A stretch of DNA of 64,000 nucleotides from JAIEPX01 sp963725255 (GTDB lineage Bacteria; Pseudomonadota; Gammaproteobacteria; JAIEPX01), in NCBI GenBank assembly GCA_963725255.1, contig CAVRXV010000004.1, positions 310,001 to 374,000 of the forward strand, in the 5' to 3' direction. Below are positions 53,467 to 62,882 of the stretch, one piece after another. A program made the translations under genes and the position numbers. The notes beneath the pieces are model-generated. The model was not told the origin of the DNA. It did no database searches and saw only the letters and a list, made by a program, of their open reading frames with translations. Each line of letters begins with the position of its first letter. Within the stretch, counting starts at the first letter, position 1.

Positions 53467-54570
53467 CTAGCTGGGCTTAGTTCCCGTGTTTATACTGTAC
53501 GCATCTACTGCCATCAATCTGAAATAATCGTAAGTCATGAACTCTGGCGTATTTCTGCCCCAGGAGTTTCGCACTAAAAATACACCTGTTTGCTTTTCGC
53601 CTTTGCTATTAAGTACTGTGGCATTATCGTCATAGCCATAAAGAACAATTTCGTGATAGCCCCAAGTATTTTCCTGAGGATCATGAGTGGACCACGAGAC
53701 GATCATATCGTGATCAGCAAACCATGTATCTGACCTGACATTCGTGCTGCCCGTAAGAAAATATTTCGAATTAGTCAGAAACGCGATGATGACACGATTT
53801 CCATCTGACAAAGATTTACGCACAGAACTCAGTGCTAATTCAGGAGTAACCCAGCCGTCACTATTGTCACTCACAGTGGCATAATAGGGTGTGCCTTGAT
53901 CATGAAGAGTGACTAATTTGAACAATGTTTGTGGCTCTATTGGCACCCTAGTAGCCGTACTACTCAGAATATTATGACTGTGTTGATGATAGTTCGATAA
54001 ACTCAGCTTGTGCTTTGAAAATGTATCATCGAATTGAAATGGATATTCAGCGACATTATTGCACACGCCTTGTTTTTGATCTTGTTTTGATACTACTCCA
54101 AACTGTCGAATAAGGCTCAGAGTAACGTGCGACCAAGCGCCATTCCAAGCGTTACCCCAATAACTATAATCACTCAAATAGCTGCTCAGTTGTAACAAAC
54201 ATAATTGACTAATGTAGTCACCTTTTCCTAATGCAGCATCGATAGCTGCTGTGGTAGCAAACGTGTTGCAGGTGCCGTAGGGGCCTTGATTGAGCACAGG
54301 CACGTTGTTCATACCCAAGTCAACACGCGACGGTAAATTACCTCGCTTTACATTTCGGGTAACAGGGTCTTTTAGTTGGCTGCGTGACTTCTGCAATTCT
54401 TGCAAAGCAGGAGAGAGTTTGATAGCTATTACCGCCACTTTTTCAGTTGCTACGGCTCTATTATTAGTGTGGGATATTGTGTGCAACGTTTCTAAGCGTA
54501 TAGGGCCAAAATCGGCCGCGAATGCGAAACTGGAGCATAGTGCTATACTTGTCAATATTAATTTTTTCAT
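53467..54570 (-). CDS. Secreted papain-like (C1) cysteine protease
   Basis: This 367-residue protein has a signal peptide (MKKLILTSIALCSSFAFA) and a papain fold: oxyanion Gln95 and nucleophile Cys101 in NQGPYGTCNTFA, catalytic His306 in WGYHEIVLYGYDD and Asn335 in LVRNSWG. Residues about 20-85 form a propeptide-like or inhibitory N-terminus. Similar C1 peptidases of Legionella leave the cell by type II secretion (established for the group; export of this one is inferred). The substrate is unknown. It is upstream of the DUF2147 gene with a gap of about 77 bases. Confidence 0.87.
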   Translation of the reverse strand: MKKLILTSIALCSSFAFAADFGPIRLETLHTISHTNNRAVATEKVAVIAIKLSPALQELQKSRSQLKDPVTRNVKRGNLPSRVDLGMNNVPVLNQGPYGTCNTFATTAAIDAALGKGDYISQLCLLQLSSYLSDYSYWGNAWNGAWSHVTLSLIRQFGVVSKQDQKQGVCNNVAEYPFQFDDTFSKHKLSLSNYHQHSHNILSSTATRVPIEPQTLFKLVTLHDQGTPYYATVSDNSDGWVTPELALSSVRKSLSDGNRVIIAFLTNSKYFLTGSTNVRSDTWFADHDMIVSWSTHDPQENTWGYHEIVLYGYDDNATVLNSKGEKQTGVFLVRNSWGRNTPEFMTYDYFRLMAVDAYSINTGTKPS

Positions 54571-54658
54571 GGTTTCTCTTTTTGTTGTTCAGTGAATTAG
54601 TATAAGAAGTAGGATACTATAAACAGGTGTTTTCTGCAATAATCTGTTTCTGCATTTC

Positions 54659-57600
54659 TTACTTTTTATGCGCTCCATTTTGGGTGTTTGATTGATTCAG
54701 TTGAGATAATTCTTGCTCAATATTTCTCATGTAGATTAATAATCTCGCGTTGAAATTGAATTTATCTGGGCTAAAAAAAGATGTGGCAGTGGTGTCAGCT
54801 TGAGTCGCTAGCTCAAATAATTCTACGACTTTGGCGAAAGTAGCATCGATTACGTCATCAGGTGGAATTGCATTAATATCGGCAAGATAATCATTAAGAA
54901 TATTTAAAATTTCATTGTGTTGAGAATCAAGTTTTCCTCTGTCTTCATAAAGAGAATAATCCTTTAGCACTCCATGAGCTTTAAATGCTTTAGTAAGATT
55001 GGGCCAGATACTGGTTCCCGTTTCAACAACAGCATCCTTAAATGTTTTGAAATAACATCTAAATCGATCAATTACGAAAATGAGAACCAAATGTTTTATG
55101 AGGGAAGGTTTTAATATTCTCATGAATCGTTTTTCGATCTCTAGTGTTTCGTCAAGAGGGCACAAGAATAATGCTGGATAAATGTCACGCAAATAATTTT
55201 GACTATCAACAGTTTTGTCGTCAATTTGACTGATCAATGTGGCTAAACAGTTTTTTTGTTCTTTTGAAAGTCGAGTTACAAATCTACCAACATGTTTTAA
55301 GGTTACTTTATTTGCGAGAGAAGGTGCCAAAGTTTGAATATGCTGTGGATAATTAACTAATGTTTCCATGCACTCATTAAAGTTTTCCGCTTTTATTTTG
55401 GGGTGGGTCAGTATCGCCGCAGCTGCTTTTAAGAACTCTTTATCGAGCACTAATTTTAAGGCTTCTGACCATTGTCTGCCTGCTAACGCAAAACCTATTT
55501 CAAATAGCAATAGTATTTTGTTTTCGCTGAAGTCTTTACGGAATGTGTTCTCTGAGAACTGTCTGCGCCTGCTGCGCCAATCATAATCTTTCTCCTCTTT
55601 TGAAGATTGATTAGGCTCGATATCTATGAATTCTTTTAAAAAGTCTCTAATAGTCTCTAGTGTATCATTGTTGAGATTATCTAATAGGATCTCAAACATA
55701 CTAGTTCGGGCAGAATGATAATAATAATGTCTAGGGCCGCCAGGTTTTTTATTAAGAATGAAAACCAATGTGTTGATATCTTTTTTGTGGAGATAAAGTT
55801 TTACAAAATATGAAATTACCTTGGGAATGTCCCAACAATATAATGAAGTTGCAGTGTCATGATAATAATCTATAATCAGCCCTAAGGCATCATAAATGTT
55901 ATGATTATCCACAGGTAGTAATTGATATTGATGGCAAAGTGAAAGTAGACGGGACTCAGCTAGTTGGGTGGTTTGTTTGTAAAGAGCAGAAATGAATAAA
56001 TAGCAAATAGCGGTTTTGATCTTATTCAAATCTATTGAGCCGAAATGAGCAGTATGTTGTTCTAAACAAGCAATGCTTTCAGCATGGCCAATTTCACGGG
56101 CAAAATGCAGAGCAACAAAGTGGCGAATTGGTGCAGCATCATCATTAATTTTTTCATCTAAAATTATTGCGTCACCTACTAGCTCAAAAAGTTGATTGCT
56201 CAGTGCATGATAAACCACGCCTTCAGCCGTAAGAGATGTATATTTAGCATTTTCAGGAAGCGCACCCGCCTGAATAAATAATCGAGCTGCTTCGACTTGC
56301 TTAGCTTTTAAAGCGCTAATTAAAGCAGACCCAAGAAGTGATTTGTTCATGAAAACTGCAGGATTTGTTACAAGTGCCATTGCACGTTTCCAGTAGTTGA
56401 AAGTTGTGCAGTAATTAAAAAATTCAACAGTCATCTCATGAAATTCAGGATTCATATGATGCAGAAATCCGAATTCACAGCCTTTTCTGTTGTTTGCAAC
56501 AATTGAGAAAAGTTCTTTTAGAGTTTTTTCATTAATAGTAGTAAACTCTTTCAAGCATAATTTAACAGTAATCCATTCGTGATTACGAGCGGCGCGAAGG
56601 AGCATTCGATCAAGGTCCATGTATTGAATTTGACGCGGATTGCCATGGTGTAGAAGATATTGATAAAGAAATTGATATCCTTTATGGGCCGATTCAATAT
56701 GATATTTTTCTGATCCTGTGGCTTGAATTAGATCTTTGGCAAGGTCAAATTGTTCTGCCAAAATAAGTTTGGCGATTATGGGGTCATTTTTTTTAAATAA
56801 GCAGGGGGAAAATGCTTTAAGTGCATCAAAGATTTTATTGCGTAAAGAGGGCTCAGTAGGGTGTCTTAATAATCGCATGAGCATCCGTGTATAGCCATTT
56901 TTCAGCATCACGTAGGCAATTGGTTCTCCCAAGCAAGTATCTAGTAATATTTTGGGTGTGATTTCAGGTAGGCCTAAGAGAAATTCAAAATCATTATTTC
57001 TATAATGTTCAATTCTGTCTTCCAGATCACAATAAATTCTGACGGATTCTGCTTCATCATTTTTTCTCATAGTATCAGTGTATTGTGTAATGTCGTGATA
57101 AACTTGTGAGAAAAATCCGGAAATTTTGTTTTTACGAATATAGAAAATGATGGGAATTTTAAAATTCGGATTTACAGTGATATTATTTTTTTCAGCATAA
57201 GCTTTATAATGTTCGAGTATTTCCTGAGCAAAATCATAAGCCAGTAATCGAGCTTCGAGTGTGTCTGAACAAATAGTAACAACGCTTCGATACGGATTGA
57301 AACGAATTCGAGCCAATACCTCGTTAGTGCGAGGATTCGATTTTCTAGCTCTTTTATTTGCTCTTTTGAACTCTTCAACTTGTTCGGTAGTATATAAACG
57401 TTCTTTTAACCAGGATAAATTACTTGCAGCGTGTTCAGCGGAATCGAAATCAAATATTCTGCCTACAGTTCCTGAGTCATCCGTTAGAAGCCTATTAAAA
57501 AGTGAATCGTCGGTGTGTGTTACGATACCGTATAATTTTTCATTTCGCTGATCTCGACTAAATCCAAAAGCCCGACTGAGTGCATTAGGATCTAAGAGGG

Positions 57601-58129
57601 TATTTGATTGTGCTTGTGAAAATCCCACTTTCTCTTTGGGCGAATACATTGGTTGTTTGTCTTCTCTTGATTTAATCATACCATCAGGTGCGATTAAAAA
57701 TGGTTTTCGTTGAGAAGGGCGTAAATTGTGAAGTCTTCGCGAGTTGTTTTCACCAGGAATGATTCCGAGAATAAATTGATAGCTAAAATCAAATTCATCA
57801 GCACGCAGCGTTTTTAACAAACAATTATCTAAATAAGCAGTTGTCAATTGGCCTTTTTCGCACATGGCTAATCGTTGATAATAAAAAAATTGCTCATCTG
57901 TTAAATGAACGGAGGCTCCATCAACTTTTGGAAACTCTGTATTTAATAGAGGTAAATGCTCTATCACGAAGTTAAGAAAGGATTGGGAAATGCTTGTATT
58001 TTTGAATTGTAAGGTAACAGTATTCGGGCCGACACTATTGTCAGTACGACGGAAAGCTTTGAAAAAGTCCGTAAAAGTGGATTGAGGCTTTTTCATTCGT
58101 TCAGATGATTGTGCTATTCGAGATCTCAT
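54659..58129 (-). CDS. Giant tandem paralogue B of unknown function (putative effector)
   Basis: This 1156-residue soluble protein has no signal peptide. The N-terminal third (with FTDFFKAFRRTDNS, LGIIPGENNSRRLHNLRPSQ, FGFSRDQRNEKLYGIV and LLTDDSGTVGRIFDFDS) is not recognised. From about residue 370 it becomes a series of short helices with ankyrin-like character (EPIAYVMLKNGYTRMLMRLL, NDPIIAKLILAEQFDLA, ALISALKAKQVEAARLFIQAGA). It begins three bases after the stop of its paralogue at 58133 and shows near-identical blocks with it over the first two thirds, diverging more around 720-880. Translational coupling is likely. Effector function is an inference from size, repeats and neighbourhood. 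Confidence 0.65.
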   Translation of the reverse strand: MRSRIAQSSERMKKPQSTFTDFFKAFRRTDNSVGPNTVTLQFKNTSISQSFLNFVIEHLPLLNTEFPKVDGASVHLTDEQFFYYQRLAMCEKGQLTTAYLDNCLLKTLRADEFDFSYQFILGIIPGENNSRRLHNLRPSQRKPFLIAPDGMIKSREDKQPMYSPKEKVGFSQAQSNTLLDPNALSRAFGFSRDQRNEKLYGIVTHTDDSLFNRLLTDDSGTVGRIFDFDSAEHAASNLSWLKERLYTTEQVEEFKRANKRARKSNPRTNEVLARIRFNPYRSVVTICSDTLEARLLAYDFAQEILEHYKAYAEKNNITVNPNFKIPIIFYIRKNKISGFFSQVYHDITQYTDTMRKNDEAESVRIYCDLEDRIEHYRNNDFEFLLGLPEITPKILLDTCLGEPIAYVMLKNGYTRMLMRLLRHPTEPSLRNKIFDALKAFSPCLFKKNDPIIAKLILAEQFDLAKDLIQATGSEKYHIESAHKGYQFLYQYLLHHGNPRQIQYMDLDRMLLRAARNHEWITVKLCLKEFTTINEKTLKELFSIVANNRKGCEFGFLHHMNPEFHEMTVEFFNYCTTFNYWKRAMALVTNPAVFMNKSLLGSALISALKAKQVEAARLFIQAGALPENAKYTSLTAEGVVYHALSNQLFELVGDAIILDEKINDDAAPIRHFVALHFAREIGHAESIACLEQHTAHFGSIDLNKIKTAICYLFISALYKQTTQLAESRLLSLCHQYQLLPVDNHNIYDALGLIIDYYHDTATSLYCWDIPKVISYFVKLYLHKKDINTLVFILNKKPGGPRHYYYHSARTSMFEILLDNLNNDTLETIRDFLKEFIDIEPNQSSKEEKDYDWRSRRRQFSENTFRKDFSENKILLLFEIGFALAGRQWSEALKLVLDKEFLKAAAAILTHPKIKAENFNECMETLVNYPQHIQTLAPSLANKVTLKHVGRFVTRLSKEQKNCLATLISQIDDKTVDSQNYLRDIYPALFLCPLDETLEIEKRFMRILKPSLIKHLVLIFVIDRFRCYFKTFKDAVVETGTSIWPNLTKAFKAHGVLKDYSLYEDRGKLDSQHNEILNILNDYLADINAIPPDDVIDATFAKVVELFELATQADTTATSFFSPDKFNFNARLLIYMRNIEQELSQLNQSNTQNGAHKK

Positions 58130-58132
58130 TAA

Positions 58133-61100
58133 TTACGCTCCAAACAGTAGGGTTTGTGATTGACTTAGGTTCGGAAGTTCTTGATCAATATTTCTCATAT
58201 AAGAGTATAATTTTGCATTGAAGTTGAATTTATCTGGCGCGAAAAACGATGCGGCAGTAATATCAGCTTGAGTTGCTAGGTCAAATAATTCTACGACTTT
58301 GGCGAAAGTAACTTCGATTACGTTATCAGGTGGAATTGCATTAATATTCGCAAGATAATGATCAAGAAGGTTTAAAATGTCGTAGTGTTGAGAATCAAAT
58401 TTTTTTCTGGGTTCATACTGAGTATAAGCAGTTAGCACTGGATGAACATTAAATGCGTTAGTTAGATTGGGCCAATTAGTGGTGCCCGTTTTAAAATCAG
58501 ATTTCTTAAATGGTTTGAAATGACATCTAAATCGATCAACCACGAAGATGAGAACCAAATGTTTAATGAGAGAAGGTTTTATTAATCTCATGAAGTGTTT
58601 TTCGATCGCTAGTGTTTCATCAAAAGGGCAAAAGAAGAGCGCTGGATATATGTGCCACAAATGACTTTGAACATCAGCGGTTTTTTCGTCAACTTGATTG
58701 ACCAATATGGCTAAACTATCTTTTTGTTCTTTTAAATTTTGAGTTGAAAATCTGCCAACATGTTTGAGTGTTACTCTGTTTGCAAGAAGAGGCGCTAAAG
58801 TTTTAATATACTGTGGGTAATAAACTAATGTTTCCATGCACTCATCAAAGTTTTCAGTTTTTATTTTGGCATGATTCAATATCACCGCAGCTGCCTTTAG
58901 AAATCCTTTATCGAGCACCAATTTCAAGGTGTTTGACCATTTTTGATCTGATATCACAAAATCTACTTTAAATAGCAATAATATTTTTTCTTCGCGGGAG
59001 TCTGTGTGGATAAGTGCGGCTTTGGTGCACTTTTTGTGTGTGTCGAACCAAGCGCAAACTTTCTTTAATTTTAACTCCGCATGAGGCTCATTTTCTATGA
59101 CTTCTTTAAATAAGATTCTAATAAGCTCTATTGTCTCATTAGTGATATTTTCTAATAGGTATGAAAATATATCATTTTGAGCAGCCATATAAAATAAATG
59201 ATCAGTCTTACGGAATTTATTATTGAGGATAAATAGCATTTTATCGATATCTTTCTTGGCCAGATAAAGTTTAATAAAATAGGTAATTACACCATCAAAG
59301 TCAAATAGTGTAATTTGGGTTATGACGTCGTGAAACTGATTAATAACTATTTCTAAGGCATCATAAATAGTATTATTATCCAATGGTAATAGTTGGTATT
59401 GATGGCAAAGTGACAGTAGGCGAGATTCAGCTAATTGAGAATTATTATTGGAAAGGGCTTTAATGAATAAATAGCAGATAGTGGTTTTAATATTGTCCAA
59501 ATTTAATGGGCCGAAATGACTATTATATTGTTCCAAACAAGCGATGCTATCAGCATGCCGCATTTCATAGGCTAAATGGAGCGTCACAAGGTGGCGAATT
59601 TGTGCGGCATCATCATTGATTTTTTCATCTATAGTTATTGCCTCAGGTATCAGTTCAAAAAGTTGACTGCTTAGTGCGTGATAGACTACCCCTTCTATCA
59701 TAAGGTTATTAAATTTAAATTTTTCAGGAAGAGCACCCGCCTGAATAAATAATCGAGCAGCCTCAATATTCTTATTTTTTAAAGCTGCAATTAAGGCAGT
59801 GCCTAGAAGTGATTTGTTCGCGTAAATTGTAGGATTTGATACAAGCGCCATTACGCGTTTCCACTTTTTGTTGGATAAACAGAGCTTAAAAAATTCAACG
59901 GCCATCTCATCAAATTCAGAATTTTTATGGTACAAAAATTCGGATTCACAGTATTTTCTGGAGTTTGCAGAAATTAAGAAAAGTTCTTTTAGGGTTTTTT
60001 CATTAATAGTCGTAAACTCTTTCAAGCATAATTTAACGGTAATCCATTCGTGATCACGAGCTGCGCAAAGGAGCATATTATCAAGATCCATGTAATGAAT
60101 TTGACGCGGATTGCCTCGGTGTAGAAGATACTGATAAAGAAATTGATATCCATCAAGAGCCGATTCAATACGAAATTTTTTTGATCCTGTGGCTTGTATT
60201 AGATTTTCGGCAAGGTCAAATTGTTCGGCCAAAATAAGTTTGGCGATTATGGGGTCATTTTGTTTGAATAAGCGGGGGGAAAATGCTTTAAGTGCATCAA
60301 AGATTTTATTGCGTAGAGAGGGCTCAGTAGGAGGTCTTAATAATCGCATGAGCATCCGTGTATAGCCATTTTTCAGCATCACGTAGGCAAGTGGCTCTCC
60401 CAAGCAAGTATCCAGTAATATTTCGGGTGTGATTTCAGGCAGGCCTAAGAGAAATTCAAAATTATTCTTTCTATAATGTTCAATTCTGTCTTCCAGATCA
60501 CAATAAATTCTGACGGATTCTTCCTCATCACTTTTTCGCATTTGATCCGTGTATTGTTTGATATCGTGATAAACTTGTGAGAAAAATCCGGAAATTTTAT
60601 TTTTGCGGATATAGAAAATGATAGGAATTTGAAAATTGGGATTTACAATAATATTATTTTTTTCAGCGTAAGCTCTATAATGTTCGAGTAATTCTTGAGC
60701 AAAATCATAAGCCAGTAATCGAGCTTCGAGTGTGTCTGAACAAATAGTAACAACACTTCGATACGGATTGAAACGAATTCGGGCCAATACCTCGTTAGTT
60801 CGAGAATTGGCTTTTCTAGCACTTTTATTTGCTTTTTTGAACTCTTCAAATTGTTCGGTAGTATAGAGACGTTCTTTTAACCAGGATAAACTATTTAGAG
60901 CGTTGTCAGTCGAATCAAAATCAAAGATTCTACCTACAGTTCCCGAGTCATCCGTTAGTAGCCTAGTAAAAAGCGAATCGCTGGTGTGTGTCACGATACC
61001 GTATAATTTATCATTTCGCTGATCTCGACTAAATCCAAAAGCGCGACTGAGTGCATTAGGATCTAACAAAGTATTTGATTGCGCTTGTGAAAATCCCACT

Positions 61101-61576
61101 TTCTCTTTGGGTGAATACATCGGTTGTTTTTCTTCTCTTGATACAATCGTGCCATCTGGCGCAATTAAAAAAGGTTTTCGTTGAGAAGGGCGTAAATTAT
61201 GCAGTCTCCGCGAGTTGTTTTCACCAGGAATGATTCCGAGAATAAATTGATAGCTAAAATCGAATCTATCAGCACGCAGCGTCTTTAATAAACAATCTTC
61301 TAGGTAATCGGTAGTCAATTGCCCGCCTTCACACATAGCTAATCGTTGACAATAGAAAAATTGCTCCCCTGTTAAATGAACAGCGGCGCCATCAACTTTT
61401 GGAAACTCAGTATTTAATAGGGGTAAACGCTCTATCACGAAGTTAAGAAAGGAATGGGAAATGCTTGTATTTTTGAATTGTAGGGTAACAGTATTCGGGC
61501 CGATACTATTGTCAGTACGACGGGAAGCTTTGAAAAAGTCCGTAAAAGTGAATTGGTGGGCTGTTCGAACTCTCAT
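58133..61576 (-). CDS. Giant tandem paralogue A of unknown function (putative effector)
   Basis: This 1147-residue protein is a close paralogue of the gene at 54659, sharing the same block order: FTDFFKASRRTDNS, LGIIPGENNSRRLHNLRPSQ, LLTDDSGTVGRIFDFDS, ICSDTLEARLLAYDFAQELL and the ankyrin-like helices from about residue 365. It lacks an 8-residue insertion near the N-terminus and has a different C-terminal tail (SQTLLFGA). There is no signal peptide or membrane segment. It is the upstream gene of the pair, with a possible AT-rich promoter in 61577-61650. The function is unknown. Confidence 0.65.
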   Translation of the reverse strand: MRVRTAHQFTFTDFFKASRRTDNSIGPNTVTLQFKNTSISHSFLNFVIERLPLLNTEFPKVDGAAVHLTGEQFFYCQRLAMCEGGQLTTDYLEDCLLKTLRADRFDFSYQFILGIIPGENNSRRLHNLRPSQRKPFLIAPDGTIVSREEKQPMYSPKEKVGFSQAQSNTLLDPNALSRAFGFSRDQRNDKLYGIVTHTSDSLFTRLLTDDSGTVGRIFDFDSTDNALNSLSWLKERLYTTEQFEEFKKANKSARKANSRTNEVLARIRFNPYRSVVTICSDTLEARLLAYDFAQELLEHYRAYAEKNNIIVNPNFQIPIIFYIRKNKISGFFSQVYHDIKQYTDQMRKSDEEESVRIYCDLEDRIEHYRKNNFEFLLGLPEITPEILLDTCLGEPLAYVMLKNGYTRMLMRLLRPPTEPSLRNKIFDALKAFSPRLFKQNDPIIAKLILAEQFDLAENLIQATGSKKFRIESALDGYQFLYQYLLHRGNPRQIHYMDLDNMLLCAARDHEWITVKLCLKEFTTINEKTLKELFLISANSRKYCESEFLYHKNSEFDEMAVEFFKLCLSNKKWKRVMALVSNPTIYANKSLLGTALIAALKNKNIEAARLFIQAGALPEKFKFNNLMIEGVVYHALSSQLFELIPEAITIDEKINDDAAQIRHLVTLHLAYEMRHADSIACLEQYNSHFGPLNLDNIKTTICYLFIKALSNNNSQLAESRLLSLCHQYQLLPLDNNTIYDALEIVINQFHDVITQITLFDFDGVITYFIKLYLAKKDIDKMLFILNNKFRKTDHLFYMAAQNDIFSYLLENITNETIELIRILFKEVIENEPHAELKLKKVCAWFDTHKKCTKAALIHTDSREEKILLLFKVDFVISDQKWSNTLKLVLDKGFLKAAAVILNHAKIKTENFDECMETLVYYPQYIKTLAPLLANRVTLKHVGRFSTQNLKEQKDSLAILVNQVDEKTADVQSHLWHIYPALFFCPFDETLAIEKHFMRLIKPSLIKHLVLIFVVDRFRCHFKPFKKSDFKTGTTNWPNLTNAFNVHPVLTAYTQYEPRKKFDSQHYDILNLLDHYLANINAIPPDNVIEVTFAKVVELFDLATQADITAASFFAPDKFNFNAKLYSYMRNIDQELPNLSQSQTLLFGA

Positions 61577-61916
61577 TTATAATGCCTATTTGATTATATT
61601 TAATGCTATTTATACCATAATATGTAGTAATTATCAATGGTATATCATACTGGAAGTGCTATCTTGACCTGATTATGGTGGATCATTCAAGGCTTAATCC
61701 CGTTATTATTCTTATGAATTCGTCAAATGGAGACTTGACCCCCTGAGACGAAAAGTCAGTGATTTCTCACGCGATAAAGTGGAATTAAATTACGACGTAC
61801 TGTATTGACGGAAGAAAGGTGGATAGATACTGTGCAAATTGCAGATTTTGATATTTAAAAATCAGCATTAGAACTCCAATGATAGGAAGAATTAATTTTT
61901 TAGAAGGGAATTTTCT
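61577..61916. other. Divergent intergenic region
   Basis: 340 bases between the giant-paralogue operon (minus) and the LuxR gene (plus). A fragment GACTTGACCCCCTGAG at 61730-61745 recalls the ends of the GGGGTC repeat family. TTGACG near 61804 followed by TACTGT at 17 bases spacing is a weak promoter candidate. No gene is seen. Confidence 0.4.
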
Positions 61917-62306
61917 ATGAATAAAACGCGTAGTTATTGGCAGGGGATTCTTGATGAAGTATTAAATAAAGGAAATATTAATTATGCATTTCTTTATACT
62001 AATTTAGGCCCAGAAGATCGAGATGCGCTAGGGCAGAATGCTCGAGATCCCAAGCGTGAGCGAATTTATTTAAATGGAGAATTTTCTGGAATTTATCTTA
62101 CACCACGTGAGAGTGATTGTTTGTGTGCATTAGCGAGTGGAAGAACAGTAAAAACTGTTGCGCGTGAATTAAAGTTATCGCATCGAACGGTTGAATTTTA
62201 TTTAAAAAATCTCAAAGCAAAATTTGGTTGTTCAAATAAAGGCGAATTGCTCGCTTTAGTTGCCGAAGCTGATTTGATCACATTTTTAGAATCTACCGAA
62301 AATTAG
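61917..62306 (+). CDS. Small LuxR-type HTH regulator without PAS domain
   Basis: The protein is 129 residues, with about 55 unrecognised N-terminal residues and then a LuxR HTH (about 57-125, LTPRESDCLCALASGRTVKTV, then HRTVEFYLKNLKAKFGC). The HTH is clearly related to those at 2706 and 4673 (REx-C at the start, RTVE, and KxK-GC at the end), but the PAS sensor is missing. AGAAGGGA precedes the ATG. It is followed by a strong 15-bp hairpin at 62356-62389. Confidence 0.85.
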   Translation: MNKTRSYWQGILDEVLNKGNINYAFLYTNLGPEDRDALGQNARDPKRERIYLNGEFSGIYLTPRESDCLCALASGRTVKTVARELKLSHRTVEFYLKNLKAKFGCSNKGELLALVAEADLITFLESTEN

Positions 62307-62310
62307 AGAT

Positions 62311-62487
62311 TAAAATCAATACCCCGGAGAAGAGCTTCCTTTCACGATGAGGGGTTTTAGGGGAGAGAATTGTGATTCTCTCCCCTAAATATATAAAAGG
62401 AAGCATCTCCCGCTTTTAAAATCAATACCCCTGAAAAATGCATTGAGAGACAAAAAAACACCCAAAATCCTTAAGCGGGAGATGCTT
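62311..62487. repeat. Nested hairpin and direct-repeat cluster upstream of the tRNA genes
   Basis: TAAAATCAATACCCC occurs at 62311-62325 and 62417-62431. Between them is a perfect 15-bp inverted repeat, TTTAGGGGAGAGAAT/ATTCTCTCCCCTAAA (62356-62389, loop TGTG). A second 15-bp inverted repeat, AAGCATCTCCCGCTT (62401-62415) with AAGCGGGAGATGCTT (62473-62487), encloses the second direct repeat. The first hairpin may terminate the LuxR transcript; the rest is unexplained. Confidence 0.75.
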
Positions 62488-62497
62488 GTCTTATTTA

Positions 62498-62526
62498 TTG
62501 ACTTTTCAAGTGCGCTGCGTGAGAAT
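62498..62526 (+). promoter_or_regulatory. Candidate promoter of the tRNA-tuf operon
   Basis: TTGACT (62498-62503), a 17-base spacer and GAGAAT (62521-62526, 4/6) lie 16 bases ahead of the first tRNA. Confidence 0.55.
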
Positions 62527-62541
62527 CGAATGCTTTATTTC

Positions 62542-62626
62542 GGAGGGGTTCCCGAGTGGTTAAAGGGACCAGACTGTAAATCTGGCGGCTCTGCCTTCGT
62601 AGGTTCAAATCCTACCCCCTCCACCA
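62542..62626 (+). tRNA. tRNA-Tyr (GTA)
   Basis: An 85-base class II tRNA with acceptor GGAGGGG/CCCCTCC, anticodon GTA within CTGTAAA, a long variable arm, the TTCAAAT T-loop and an encoded CCA. It is the first of three tRNAs ahead of tuf, the conserved gammaproteobacterial tufB arrangement. Confidence 0.97.
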
Positions 62627-62663
62627 ATTTTTTCTGCGGTTTGTGGAGTTGTGTGTCAGAACT

Positions 62664-62737
62664 GCGGGTGTAGTTCAATGGTAGAACTTCAGCCTTCCAA
62701 GCTGATAGCGTGGGTTCGATTCCCATCACCCGCTCCA
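62664..62737 (+). tRNA. tRNA-Gly (TCC)
   Basis: A 74-base tRNA with acceptor GCGGGTG/CACCCGC, anticodon TCC in the loop CTTCCAA, TTCGATT in the T arm and an encoded CCA. Confidence 0.97.
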
Positions 62738-62765
62738 ATAGGTTAGGCTCTGACGACGGGCTATT

Positions 62766-62840
<75 letters not shown>

Positions 62841-62882
62841 ATTGAGAGTCATTAATAATTTGTTCAGTAGAGGAGAAACCAG

